Shown in pieces: positions 33,344 to 45,007 of a stretch of DNA of 64,000 bases; the stretch's first letter is position 1, and every line of letters begins with the position of its first letter. The notes beneath the pieces were generated by a model that was given only the letters and a program-made list of their open reading frames with translations, searched no databases and was not told where the DNA came from. The DNA comes from Thinopyrum elongatum (taxonomy: Eukaryota; Streptophyta; Magnoliopsida; Poales; Poaceae). The DNA is taken from the NCBI GenBank assembly GCA_011799875.1, contig CM022298.1, forward strand, positions 257,169,757-257,233,756. Direction: 5' to 3'. A program made the position numbers and the translations under genes.

Positions 33344-33950
33344 CGGTGATGGAGGGACATCGAGGGAAGGCTTGGGAGGCGGGAGGCAGGGCGTCAGGTC
33401 GGAGTATGATGGCACCAACGCCTTCGTCTCGTATTGGCGACCTGCCGCCTCGTCTTTCCGCTCTTCTCCTCCCTCCCCGGCACCATCATCACCAGCCTCT
33501 TTGGGTGATAGCCGGGGAGGGATGTTCCCTTGGTGCCTTCCCCCTCCTCCAGCAGTCTTCCAGCTGGCCATCGGCGGCTGATCCCTCCGGTGCCCGAGCT
33601 GGGGCTTCTTGCTGGTCCTGGAGGTGGTGATCAGGGCGCCGCCATGCTGCTTTTTGTGCCCCTCCTTTGCAGCCTCTCCGCTCTCGATCTTGTCAGGCCG
33701 CGCCCGGCGGGCCACGATGGGATCGGGGGTAGGCTCCTGCTTGGGTGCTCTTTCAGCCGTCTTCTCTTCCCACCGCAATACCTAGTGGAGGGAAATGAAA
33801 AGAGGGGATCACGGGGCACTTATCTTTTTTCAGTCTTAAATCTATAGGCACTTGCCAAATTTTAGTTCAAATAATGTAATCTCTTGTATCCATGTTTATG
33901 TTCCGTGAGATTTGTACTTGTTAATCAGCATATGAATGAAAAAGGTAAGC
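33344..33950 (+). other. Possible 3' exons and terminator of the antisense unit
   Basis: Open plus-strand frames (33346-33630, 33530-33847) with Ser/Pro/Leu bias, a possible acceptor TTTTTTCAG near 33832, then AT-rich sequence with poly(A)-signal-like elements. A minus-strand frame (33284-33778) overlaps it but lacks known motifs. Confidence 0.3.
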
Positions 33951-34594
33951 TTGCTGGGCACTTGTGCATGTATGATATCCATGCAGAGGTGAAACACCTC
34001 CATACTTTCACGTAAACAAGTAGATCCCGGTAAGCTACCTTGCCGGCACCCCCATGGGACTCCTGCCGTGAGGCTAAGCCTGCCAAGCGCAGAACCATTG
34101 GGAGAGACCAGCCCCTCGTCAACCCCTTTCGATCAAAGGCCACTACGACCATCCTGACCAAAGCAGAGTTCGTGTCAGGAGATGGGAGCACCTTTGTTTC
34201 TGAGGCGGCGAGGTTTTCGTATGCACAAGTTCTACTCACGGAACATGTATGGATAAGAGATGGAACTTATCTGTTTGGCTTGCCGGAGATCACAGTTTTG
34301 GCTTGTCTTCACATCCTCTTCCTAGGACTAAGTCCACGGCAGGAGCCTGCAGTTTATGCAAATGAAGATGATGCCAGATGCAATCTATCTACATGATCAT
34401 GCAACCTATCTACATGAATCATACAATGCTCATGAAATGCTTATGCATGCATGCAACTTGTCGGGGGGCCCCAGCGCTTCATTTATTTCTTTGTTGCTCT
34501 GGGTCTTCGCCTGGCTTTGTACAAGGGGTTACATGCAGCTGAGGCAAGGCCTATACAAAAGGGAGGCTGCCGGGCAGGGCCCGAAAGACGCGCC
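33951..34594 (-). other. Pol 3' untranslated region
   Basis: About 640 bp between the antisense unit and the integrase stop. No ORF with recognisable content. Confidence 0.5.
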
Positions 34595-36280
34595 TTACAG
34601 GTAGAACTTGCGGAGATGCTCAATATTCCATGAGTTCTGCAATTGAATGCCATCTCCGGTCTCCAGATGGACTGCGCCAGGTCTGGTGACTCGTACTACC
34701 CGGTAAGGGCCTTCCCACTTCGGCGATAGCTTGTTTGTACCCTTGGCAGACTGAACGCGCCTAAGGACAAGGTTGCCTTCCTCAAAACACCGGGCATGAA
34801 CCCTGCGGCTATGATAGCGATGCAGGGCTTGCTGATAGCGTGTAGCACGCGTAGCAGCTTGGAGATGGTTCTCCTCGAGAAGCACGGCATCGTCACGCAT
34901 GTGCTATTCCTGCGCTACTTCATCGTAGGCAAGAACTCGAGGTGACCTGTAAATGAGTTCCGTGGGGATAATTGCTTCTGCCACATAGACTAGGGAGAAG
35001 GGAGTCTGCCCAGTAGCTTGGTTTGGTGCCGTTCTGAGGGACCAAAGAACCATCGGCAGCTCATTGATTCATTGCCTGCCGTGCTTCTGCAGCTTATCAA
35101 ATGTTCTCGTCTTGAGTCCTCGCAGCACTTCAGCATTCGCCCTCTCAGCTTGTCCATTGCTTTTGGGATGTGCGACAGATGCAAATGAGATCTTGCTTCC
35201 GAGGGCATGAACATATTGCATGAAGGCGCGGCTCGTGAACTGGGTGCCGTTGTCGGTGATGATCCGGGCAGGGACCCCGAAGCGGCACACCAATCCTTTT
35301 AAGAACTTGATAGCTGACTGAGCAGTCACCTTTCTCATGGCATCTACTTCCGGCCACTTTATAAACTTGTCGATTGCAATGAACAAGAATTCAAAGCCCC
35401 CGGCAGCTCGGGGGAAAGGGCCGAGGATATCGAGCCCCCAGACCGAAAACGGCCATGACAAAGGGATTGTCTGGAGTGCTTGGGCAGGCAGATGGATATT
35501 TTTGGAATGGAACTGAGAGGCTTCACACTTGGTGATGAGCTCAACCACATCTTGGAATGCTGTGGGCCAATAGAATCCTTGCCGGAATGCTTTCCCAACC
35601 AAAGCCCTTGATCCAATATGGGAGCCGCACATTCCTTTGTGTATCTCTGCCAGCAGTTCCTTTCCTCCTTCCCGACAAATGCACTTCAATTTCACACCGT
35701 TGGGCCTTCTTCTGTATAGTGTGTCATCGACAAATTGATACATACTGGCCCTTCGGGCTACTCTTTCAGCTTCTTCTTGCTCTTCGGGAAGTTCTCCGGT
35801 TTGGAGGAAATGGACTATGTGCCTTGCCCAAGTTGGAGCCTGAGGCTTAGCAACAAGGACTAGTGGCACCTCCTCATTCGTGGGGGCACATCCCTTGACT
35901 GCGGGGACCAAAGGCCCGGCAGGAGGGTGTAGCCCGGCAAGCGAAGGGGAGTTGTTTCCGGCATGGTCCCTGCCAGCAGCCCCGAAAGGCTCTACCGGGA
36001 GAGGCTTACCGGAGTCCAATTTCCTCCTCTTTCGGGACATTTTTGTCGGGGATACGGAGGGCTGAGTAAGATGGAGAACAAAAGTCCCTGGTTCCACAGG
36101 AAGCTTCTGCGCAGCACACTTTGACAGGTGATCAGCAATGCTGTTTTCCGCACGGGGTACGTGTTCTGTTTGCAACCCGTCAAAGCGCTCCTCCAATCTT
36201 CTCACTTCCTCGACATATGCCTCCATCAATGGGCTTTGGTAATCCTTGTTGACTTGTCTCACCACCAGTTGTGAATCTCC
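34595..36280 (-). pseudogene. Integrase (with end of RNase H), Tat-type
   Basis: The minus-strand frame 36265-35069 starts after an in-frame TGA (36281) and contains the end of RNase H (residues 1-60, HVPRAENSIADHLSK), a linker, and integrase. The zinc-binding part has His209, His216 and Cys247, but the fourth ligand is Ser250 (KCEASQFH), where Cys is usual. The catalytic triad is present as D279 (WGLDILGPF), D338 (IITDNGTQF) and E374 (GQAERANAEV). In-frame TGA (35069) and TAG (34904) interrupt the C-terminal part, which continues to 34595 with the GPYRVVR and WNIEHLRKFYL motifs. Integrase would insert the cDNA into DNA. The stops and the Cys-to-Ser change make it inactive. Confidence 0.9.
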
Positions 36281-36670
36281 TCAAATGATCAGCTTCTTGA
36301 TTTCCAATTCTGTGGCAATTCTGAGCCCAGCAAGAAGCCCTTCATATTCTGCTGTATTGTTGGTTGCCTCCTCCCAGGGAAAGTGCATCTGGACGACGTA
36401 CCTCAGGTGCTCTCCAGTGGGAGCCATGAGGAGCACACCAGCCCCTGCGCCTTGTAGGGAGAAGGCACCATCGAAATACATGATCCATTCTTGGGGCGCT
36501 TCCTTGCCGGGGATAACTGTTTCCTGTGCCTCTTCATTAGGGGTTGGCGTCCATTCTGCAATAAACTCAGCCAACACCCTGCTCTGGATTGTTGATGTAC
36601 TTTCAAACTTCAGGCCAAAGCTGGATAACTCCAATGCCCACTCCACTATCCTGCCGGTGGCCTCTGGGTT
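36281..36670 (-). pseudogene. RNase H domain, Tat-type
   Basis: The frame begins after TGA at 36671. It carries the first catalytic Asp in IMYFDGAFS near residue 67 and the Glu in NNTAEYEGLLAGL near residue 105. The frame closes with TGA at 36281 immediately before GDSQLVV, which holds the third acidic residue. RNase H degrades the RNA strand during reverse transcription. In Gag-Pol it lies between RT and integrase. Confidence 0.85.
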
Positions 36671-38020
36671 TCAAAGTATCCTTTGCAACAGGAAGCGGGT
36701 GACAACCGTGATCTCATGGGCTTGGAAGTAGTGGCGCAGTTTCCTTGAGGCCATGACAAGGCCAAAGATCAACTTTTGCATGCCAGAATACCTGGATCTA
36801 GCCCCCTGCAACAGGGAGCTGACGAAGTATACTGGGCGCTGCACCACCTTCTTCCTTGCCGTGTCATTGGGGTTGCTTACGCTGCCGCACTCTTCTCTGT
36901 CCTGATCCGTATCTGGCCTTGCCAGGCTGCTCTCTTCCTCTTCCCCTGGTGGGACACTTGCTGAGGTGGCTGCTTCTTCCACTTCTCGCTGTGCTACTAG
37001 GGCCGCACTAACCACTTGATTAGTTCCTGCCAGATATAGCAGTAACAGCTCTTGTGGTCTGGGTGCGACCAAAGTAGGCACAGAAGACAAGTAGGCCTTC
37101 AAATCCTGTAGTGCTGCATCTGCTTCCAGGGTCCACTTCATAGGTCCTGCCGTCTTCAAAATCTTGAAGAACGGCAAGGCGCGCTCAGCAAACTTAGAGA
37201 TGAATCTGCTAAGCGCGGCAACACATCCTGTCAAACGCCTCACATCCTTAACCGTCTTGGGTGTCTGTATCTGCTCAATAGCCTTGATCTTATCAGGGTT
37301 GGCTTCTATCCCATGGTGGGACACAAAGAAACCAAGTAGCTTGCCGGAGGGAACGCCAAACACGCACTTCTCCGGATTCAGCTTCACGTTGATCTTGCGT
37401 AGATTAGCAAATGTATCTTCTAAATCCTGAATGAGGGTTGATCTGTCCTTGGTCTTGACCACAATATCATCAATGTAGGCTTCAATGTTCCTGTGCAACT
37501 GTGGTTGAAAGCCAATCTGGACTGCTCTTGCAAAAGTGGACCCGACACTCTTCAACCCGAAAGGCATGCGCACAAAGCAGTACGTGCCACATGGGGTGAT
37601 GAATGAGGTCTTTTCTTCGTCTTCCTTGGACATAAAAATCTGATGGTATCCAGAGTATGCATCCAAAAAAGAGAGCAACTTACATCCTGAAGTAGAATCC
37701 ACGATCTGGTCGATGCGCGGCAAGGGAAATGGGTCCTTTGGGCATGCCTTGTTCAGATCCGTAAAATCTATGCAAAGCCTCAATTTTCCATTAGCCTTGC
37801 GCACAACCACTGGGTTTGCTAACCATGTTGGATGCAGTACTCCTCTGACCAAACCAGCTGCTTCAAGTTTCTTGATTTCCTCGGCAATGAACTGTAGCCA
37901 TTCCAAGGCTTGCTTCCGAACCTTCTGCTTGATGGGCCGGGCATGTGGGCAGACAGCAAGGTGGTGCTCGATTACCTTCTTGGGAACACCGGGGATATCA
38001 GATGGTTGCCATGCAAACAC
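36671..38020 (-). pseudogene. Reverse transcriptase, Tat-type
   Basis: 449 open codons with all RT landmarks: LCIDFTDLNKACPKDPFPLP (82-101), LDAYSGYHQI (119-128), FVRMPFGLK (149-157), catalytic YIDD (182-185), LNPEKCVFGV and the connection to RNase H (PVYFVSSLLQGARSRYSGMQK). The wording DLNKACPKDPFPLP is characteristic of the Tat lineage. The frame is continuous upstream with protease except for TAG at 38060, and downstream closes with TGA at 36671. The RT core itself has no stop or frameshift, which makes this the best-preserved pol domain in the window. Confidence 0.95.
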
Positions 38021-38059
38021 ATCGATATTCGCCCGCAGGAAGGTAACGAGCGTGCTTTC

Positions 38060-38878
38060 CTATTTGTCAGCAAGGGTGGCGCTAATAGTGAAAGTACCAT
38101 CAGCGCCAGCCAGCCCTGCCATGACCTTTTTCACTTGGGGTGGAGTAGCCTTGGATCTCATGCTATTGGAACTCTCTGGTGTGTCATCAACGGTCGTGGC
38201 ACATTCCACAGTGGTGCGCTTCCCGGACTCCTTGCCAGTTCCTCTGCTATGCTTTTCCTTGGCGGGAACTGTGGCTTCCGCGACCTCTGCCACGATCGCG
38301 TCCCGGTACATCTTATCCACGCAAATAACTGTGTCTTTCTTGTCCGACGGAACAGAAATGACGCCCATCGGCCCTGGCATCTTCAAGGTGTTGTAGGCAT
38401 AGTGGGATGCTGCCATGAATTTGGCCAGGGCTAGGCGCCCAAGGACCTCGTTGTACGGCAGAGGGAGGTCAACCACATCAAACACAACTTTCTCAGTCCG
38501 GTAGTTCAACTCCCCTCCAAATGTCACTGGCAACGTAACCTTTCCCTTAGGACGGCTCCTGCCGGGATTGACTCCTTGAAACGTGCCTGTGGCCTTAAGT
38601 TCTTCCTCCGCTATCTGGAGTTTGCTGATAACCTTTGGGGAAATCAGATTCAACCCGGCCCCGCCATCAACCAGCATCTTTGTGCCCTTGAGGTTGCGAA
38701 TTGTTGGTGAGACCAACAACGGCAAGCACCCTACCGCAGTGATGCGGTCGGGGTTGTCATCTTCGTCAAAGATCATGGGCGTGCGTGTCCACTTGAGCGG
38801 CTTCTGAGAATCTGCCGCTAGCTCCATGGCATTGACTTTACGCGCCCACTGTTTAAGTTGGCGGTGAGAGGAGTGCAA
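38060..38878 (-). pseudogene. Aspartic protease, Tat-type
   Basis: Same frame as gag and RT. The listed start at 38878 is not a real start; the frame is open from 39211. The active-site region is KMLVDGGAGLNLISPKV near residues 88-104, with the Tat-style DGG triplet in place of DSG or DTG. LPYNEVLGRLALAKF near 163-178 matches the second retropepsin motif. Protease matures Gag-Pol. A TAG at 38060 (after TLADK) separates it from RT. Confidence 0.85.
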
Positions 38879-40983
38879 AGAAGCACCCCCGTCAATGCAC
38901 AGGGCGTCAGTGGCCTTCTGGAATTCTTGCTCGCTAGTTTCCTCTTCATTCCCTCCATCACTCTCATTACTACAATCCTCCTTCTCTCGGCCTTTGGCGG
39001 GTTTCCCTTGGTTCCGAGGAGCCTTGCCGGGGCGATTTGCTTCACCACCCTGGCCATTCCCGCCAGTGCCATTCTGACCTTTTTCCTTATCACGCTTCTC
39101 ATACTCAGCCTTCTGTCTCTTGACGAGCTGCTCAACTTGATAACATTCCTGGAGATCATGGCCCTTGGTCCGATGAATCTTACAGTATGGCCCATCACCT
39201 TTCCTAGCTTTCTAGGCAGCCACTGCCTCCCAGCAGTCAGCACATGCGATAGCCTCCTTGCCGGGGGCTTCAGCCTTGGCCTTCTTGCTAGTGCAAGGCG
39301 TGCCTGATACCTCAACAACCATCACTATCTTAACCTTGCGCTTTTTGTTGTGCTTCTTGTTCTTCTTCTTCTTACTGATGGTTTCATCGTCATCTTCTGA
39401 GTCAATGTCGACGCAATCTTCCTGTCCAGGAAATTTCCTCCCCTCCTCCACCCGAGCACATTTGTCCACCAAAGTGTAGAGCTCCTTCACAGTCTTGGGG
39501 AACTGAACGTTCATCTTGGAACGTATCCTGCGGTTGCGCACGTTGGATTGGAAGGCAGCTATCACAACAGCTGGGTGGATATCTGGGATGTTTCTGTGGA
39601 CTCGACTGAATCTCTGCAAGTACTTCCACAAAGATTCTCCTTCTTTCTGCCAAGGAAGCTGCAAGTCGCTGGGCAGCCCTGGTTCTTGATGGCCACCCCT
39701 GAAGGCACCAATGAACTCGTCGCACAGGTCAGCCCAGGTCAAAATGGAGTTCTCCGGTAGGTGCATCGGCCAAGACCTCACATTTGACTTGAGGGCCAAA
39801 GGGAAGTAGTTGGCGAACACCTTCTCATCTCTTCCCCCGGTAGCTTGAACAGCGATGGTGTACATGCTCAAGAACTCTGCCGGGTTTAGTCTCCCATCAT
39901 ACTTCTCGGGTATCTCTGGCTTGAATGTACGAGTGGACGGCCAACGGACTTGCCGCAGCTCACGGGTGAAGGCAGGGCACCCAACCTCAAAAGGCAGGCA
40001 CCCGCCATCTCCTAGCGCGGGCTCATCGACGTTGGGGCCATCACACCCATTGATTTGGCGGGGCTGTAATGGCGCCGCTCGTCGATGAGGCGCGCGCCTT
40101 CCCGTCGCCTGCCCTCCCGGGCACGCCGCCGGCCCTGACGCGCTCGAGGATCTGACGAGGCCATCGAGACGTCATCGGGCGCCTGGACTTGCGGCTCCCG
40201 GGTGGCTTGCCATGGCGGGGATTGCACCATGAGGGTGGCCCCTCCCGCACGACCAGCCGCACGAGCCATTGTTGCTGCCTGGGGTGGCCGTGGCGGTCTG
40301 GCCCGCTGTGATCCTTCCGCCTCGGCAAAACCAATCAAACTTTGGATGGTGGCTCCCCACTCATCCATCTGGTCTGCTGCCGGCGGAAATCTCAACAGCA
40401 GTTGGGCTCGTGCCATGGCTTCGAAGGCAGTGCTTGGCATAGGTGATGATGATGTAGATCGTAGTGTTGCTCGTCTCCTGATGTTGCCGGCGGCGACTGC
40501 GCCACGCCCTTGCCGCTGTGAACCAGCCGTTTGGATGGCATGGTGATGTGGCAGAAGCGCCTGAGGGCCAGCAGCTCCATTGGGCACAGTACCTGGGTCA
40601 GCCCGCCCCGGGGGTGGCGCGTGCCCTTCGGTCGCGCCGGCGGCTGGGGTGGCCGAAGGGTTGCGATTCGCCCCAGAGTGAGCATCATCACTGCGGCTGT
40701 GCCCGTTGGTGAGGAGAAAGGGTTCAGGCAGAAGGACCCCTCCATCTGTGCCTCGTGGAGCATGGCCGTCGGGATGTTGCTGATGTTGTCCTTCCCTGGT
40801 ACCTCCCGTTCTTGCTTCGGCCGTGGGGGAGGTGACAATGGCACCGCCTGCGCCGACCACATCACCCGCGGCATCCACACCCTCGCGAGCCCCCGCACTC
40901 CCCACGACGTCAGTGGTCGCGGGCGGCGGAGCCTTCGAGGTGGACGGGTGATTTGCAGCTCCGGGCTTCCTCTTGGGCGCCAT
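38879..40983 (-). pseudogene. gag, Tat-type, with one frame change and one stop
   Basis: ATG at 40983 (MAPKRKPGAANHP) opens a Pro/Ala/Gly-rich N-terminal frame that ends at 40012. The capsid part (39871-39212; VFANYFPLALKSNVRSWPMH, WADLCDEFIGAF, YLQRFSRVHRNIPDI) is in a different frame, which can be traced upstream to about 40060, so a frameshift of one or two bases lies near there. A TAG at 39212 is followed in the same frame by a nucleocapsid part with CKIHRTKGHDLQEC (about 39165), a CX3HX4HX4C-like variant finger typical of Tat. The frame then runs without break into protease. Confidence 0.85.
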
Positions 40984-41060
40984 AGTCGATGACACCGTCG
41001 ATGATGAAAATGTCAATGAAGATGACGCGCAGCGTACGCTCTCAGTTTCGTGCAAGTGAT

Positions 41061-41080
41061 CCCCCTACCTGGCGCGCCAA
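41061..41080 (-). promoter_or_regulatory. Primer binding site of the Tat-type element
   Basis: TTGGCGCGCCAGGTAGGGGG on the minus strand, 3 nt after the 5' LTR, is the primer site commonly seen in Tat-lineage grass elements. Confidence 0.9.
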
Positions 41081-41083
41081 AGA

Positions 41084-41990
41084 TGTCATGGGAAATCACG
41101 GCCACCTATGGGGCCATCAGCCCCTTTTGGTTCGGCGGGGGGATGGACACGTTGCACAAAGAGCGGAGAAGCGTTGCGCAGCACGGCGAAGATTACACGG
41201 GCAGTCTTTACCCAGGTTCGGGCCGCCGCGAGGCGTAAAACCCTACTCCTGCTTTGGTGGATTGATGGTGGATAATGGTGGTGAAACGTAGCGCACTCGC
41301 CCGGCAAGGTTGCTCTGGGGGTGAGAGTGGCTACGCGCATATGGATATGCGAGGATCCAACCCTTTCTATGGTCGCCATGGGCCTCCTTTTATAGATAAA
41401 GGGGTCACCACAGTGGCAAATCAGTCTTTGCGCACTGATTAGACAGCTGGCAGTGCTATCATATCTAACTCTGCAGGCTCATAGAGCGCATTAAATGCGC
41501 CGCTCTGTGTCACATCACAGCTTGCCCGGCAGGCCATGTCGGGCTGTTTTGCCAGCTTTGCGCCTGCTTGCTTGACACGTCTCAGGACGGGTGTCATATG
41601 GTGGTGTTTGCTGTAGGAAGCGGCTGCCATGTGGCAGAAAGCAGCCACTTAGTCACTTTGGAGCTTGACACTGCTTCGATTACTGACTTGTGTCGCTTGT
41701 GAGGTGGAGCGGTGGAGTGGCTTGCCTCCGCCAGCCCCGGTAGGCCTGCCGGGACGATCTGGGAGATTGCTTTTGGGGCAAAACTCAACCCTGCCAGGCT
41801 CGCCAGCCCGGCAAGGTAGGCCCTTCCCTTCGTGATGCCTCGTTCCTCTGGCTCGCCTTGGCCTTCTCGACTTGCATTCGGATCCTCAAAAGGAATTGAT
41901 CCTCCTTGCTTGGTCCGATCTTGGTCTTGCAATCTTATCTCTAGCCTGTGCACAGTCCGTGCATTGGACCCATGGTCTGTTGCACCGACA
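41084..41990 (-). repeat. 5' LTR of the Tat-type element
   Basis: 907 bp, TGTC...GACA ends, adjacent to the primer site. It is collinear with 31603-32509. Confidence 0.95.
41386..41394 (-). promoter_or_regulatory. TATA box of the Tat 5' LTR
   Basis: TATAAAAGG on the minus strand, inside CTATAAAAGGAGG. Transcription of the element would start roughly 25-35 bp further along, near 41355. Confidence 0.7.
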
Positions 41991-42801
41991 AGAACAAAAG
42001 TAACTACTCACAAATGGTAATCATGCTCAAGATCAGAGGGGTATTAAATAGCATAATGGATCTGAACATATAATCTTCCACCAAATAAACCATATAGTAA
42101 TCAACTATAAGATGTAATCAACACTACTAGTCACCCACAGGTACCAATCTGAGGTTCCGATACAAAGATTGAACACAAGAGATGAACTAGGGTTTGAAAG
42201 GATATGGTGCTGTTGAAGATGTTGATGGAGATTTCCCTCCCAAAGATGAGAGGGTTGTTGGTGATAACGATGGCTTTGATTTCCCCCTCCGAGAGGGAAG
42301 TTCCCTCGGCGGAATCGCTCTGCCGGAGGGCAAAAGTGCTCCTACCAAAGTTCTGCCTCGAGACAACGGCGCTTTATCCTAAAAGTCCCCTCCTGATTTT
42401 TTCTAGGTCAAAATGACCTATATACCAAAAGATGGGCACCGGAGGTGGTCTGGGCTGAGCACAACCCACCAGGGCGTGCCTGGGGGGCCTGGCGCGCCCT
42501 GTTGTCTTGTGCTCACTAGGTGCCCCCCCTCCGGTAGTTATTTGCTCTAGTATTTTTATATATTCCAAAATAATTCTCCGTAAATTTTCAGATCATTTGG
42601 AGATGTACAGAATAGGTAACTCTGACGTAGCTTTTTCAGGTCCAGAATTCCAGCTGCCGGCATTCTCCCTCTTTGTGTGAACCTTGCATATTATGAGGGA
42701 AAAGGCATTAGAATTACTCTGTAAAGCATTATTATGCATAAAAATTCATAAATAACAGTAGGAAAACATGATGTAAAATGGACGTATTAACTCCCCCAAC
42801 C

Positions 42802-44430
42802 TTAGGCCTCGCTTGTCCTCAAGCGATAAACCGAAATCGAAAAACATGCCCACATGCTTAGAGAGAGAGAGAGAGAGAGGTGTCGATAAAAACAAAATAC
42901 GGACATAGAAGCATCATGCTTATTAACAGCAAAGAACTTTAACATAAAACTTTATCACACAACTTTTATTATATAACTTCTCATGAACAAGTAACAATTC
43001 ATCACAACATTGAAGTATAAAGCATAAACCTTATTGAAAACCAACGAACTATGTTCTTAGTCAACTTTGCAACTACAATTCGTCATATTTTCAGGAAGGG
43101 TCACGTATCGGAGCCTTTAGGCAAGTCCACATACTCAACCATCATTTAACCTTCTATGATTGCTAACACTCACAGCATACCCATGAACAAAAAGTTTCAT
43201 CCAGACACATAGAAAGATAGGGGCTTATAGTTTCGCCTCCCAACATATTCACCTTAGGGGTGATGTCAACAATAATAACTCATGCTCACTCATATCCAAC
43301 TGGATATATGTGCCTAGATCTTTCCTCACCACATGATGCTTGCAAAAAGAGAAAAATAAAAGGAATAGGGAAGAATACTTTAACTCTTGCATAAAGGTAA
43401 ATACATAAAGGTAAAATATAGGCCCTTCACAGAGATAAGCAGAGGTTGCCATAGGCTTTTTGTTTGTATGCCAAATACCTTAATGCAAAAGAATGTCACG
43501 TTGTATTGCCCCTTATGATAGCAACTTTTATTATGCAGTAGGTCGCTTTTATTATTTTTCCATCACATGTTCGTATAACACTCAATTTTCTCTTACACTA
43601 AATGATCCAACACATTTAGAAGCAATTTTTATTGCCTTATTGCACCGATGACAACTTACTTGAAGGATCTTACTCAATCCATAGGTAGGTATGGTGGACT
43701 CCCAAAATAGGATTTTGGGTTTAAGGGTTTTTGGATGCACAAGTAGTATCTCTACTTAGTGCGGAGGTTTGGCTAGCAAAGATATTGAGCAAGCACCACA
43801 TGTTGAAGGATCTATGACAATATAACTTCTATGTGAATATGAACAAACATAAATCATTACGTTGTCTTCCTTGTCCAACGTCAACAATTTTGACATATAA
43901 TATTTAATGGGAGCTCACAATCATAAAATATGTCCAAGATAGTGTATTTGCATGTGAACCTTCTCTTCCCTTATTAATTCTTTTATGAATTACATCATTG
44001 ACCAATGCTATGTTTGTCAATCTCCAATAAATTTTTACCACTTATACTTTTCCTCATGTGATGTCATTACTTACCATAAGATTAGCATATGATCTTTTTC
44101 ATTTATTTTCCTTTCTTTGTATTGGAACATAAAAGTAAAGAAACAAAACTCAATCTACTCTTTATTATATATCTTGCACACGATTACATAGATAGATGGA
44201 TTACTAAGCAAGCACTCGAAAATAGATCGAACTAAACTTTTATTCAACTAAATCATAGGATAACTAAAGACCGAACTAAAATAGATAAAGACAAGGATAG
44301 TGGTGGTGATACGATATAGGGGCACCTCCCCCAAGCTTGGCACAAGCCAAGGGGAGTGCCCATACCATGAACTCAAGTCTCCTTTGTTGGGGAACATGAT
44401 GGTGGTGGTGGTGACGAGGTGGTAAGTTTG
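42802..44430 (-). other. Noncoding 3' internal region, Sabrina-like
   Basis: AT-rich, no ORF. Contains a (GA)n run at 42861-42879, the TAGGTAGGTATGGTGG motif at 43682, and CACCTCCCCCAAGCTTGGC near 44316, the complement of an AAGCTTGGGGGAGG polypurine motif. Confidence 0.55.
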
Positions 44431-44559
44431 TCCAGCTTGCGTCGAAGGCTAAAGTTGTACATTTCTGACATGTGGGACCAATTTGAGAGATGAACATGAC
44501 AAGTGAGACCCATCTGACTAGTGGGACCAGCTTGAATATATAATGGCAGAAAATAGAAA

Positions 44560-45007
44560 ATCAATAGACTAAAAGGCCACGGCCCAGAAAATAAAAAGGC
44601 TGAATTGTTGGGCCTGGCCCGTGTAGCTGACCAAAATTAATAGGAAAAATAATATTAAATGGGCTGAATTGTTGGGCTCGGCCCATGTAAAGCAGCGAAA
44701 TGGACCGGGCCGATTCTTATCGACGACCAATTCAATTGGTCGCAATTTTGCCATGTCAGCTTGCCACGTCGGATCCGACATGGCCTGGTCAGGCTGCCAG
44801 TGACCAAAACAATTAGTCGTAGAACCAACGACCTTTTGTTTTGGTCGTTACCTTCTACGACCATATCACAGAGAAGGTCATTAAGTTTCATTAAAGACGG
44901 TCAGCTTTTGACCAACTGTTTTTGGTCACAAAAAGGTCGCAAATGGAAAACAATGACCATTCGATGACTAATATTGATGGTCGCAAGTTAACATATTTCT
45001 TGTAGTG
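44560..45007. mobile_element. CACTA remnant, one end only
   Basis: The end TTTCTTGTAGTG at 45007 is the complement of a CACTACAAGAAA terminus. Inward of it are multiple GGTCGT/ACGACC/GACCAA subterminal motifs (44720-44995). The opposite terminus is missing and the start given is approximate; the bases after the end are AAA. No transposase is present. Confidence 0.6.

Larger units (their letters stand above)
31603..41990 (-). mobile_element. Complete Tat/Retand-like Gypsy, 10,388 bp, minus strand
   Basis: Two LTRs of exactly 907 bp (31603-32509 and 41084-41990) with ends TGTC...GACA, TSD AGAAC, primer site, polypurine tract and the full order gag, protease, RT, RNase H, integrase on the minus strand. 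Nearly the whole of gag-pol lies in one reading frame, closed by about six stop codons. A plus-strand gene-like unit lies between pol and the 3' LTR. By eye the LTRs differ at a few percent of sites, mostly transitions. It inserted in a Sabrina-like LTR, so it is younger than that LTR. The copy is defective for protein but could be mobilised in trans. Confidence 0.95.
30881..42789 (-). repeat. 3' LTR of an Athila-group Gypsy (Sabrina-like), split by a nested element
   Basis: The LTR is 30881-31602 plus 41996-42789, about 1,516 bp after removing the nested Gypsy and one AGAAC copy. On the minus strand it begins TTAATACGTCCATTTTAC (42789) and ends ACTTGTGGGTCATCA (30881). A polypurine tract (GGTTGGGGGAGT, minus) lies directly outside at 42790-42801, which makes this the 3' LTR with its internal region to the right. 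The Sabrina-like label is from memory of the LTR sequence. Confidence 0.8.

Noticed and set aside
33284..33778. Minus-strand ORF of 164 codons near the Tat-type 3' end
   Set aside because: Lys/Pro-rich, no pol motif, overlaps the plus-strand unit; kept only as a remark.
38858..39307. 149-codon plus-strand hydrophobic ORF
   Set aside because: Reverse complement of the nucleocapsid and protease leader; the hydrophobic look arises from reading Lys/Glu codons backwards.
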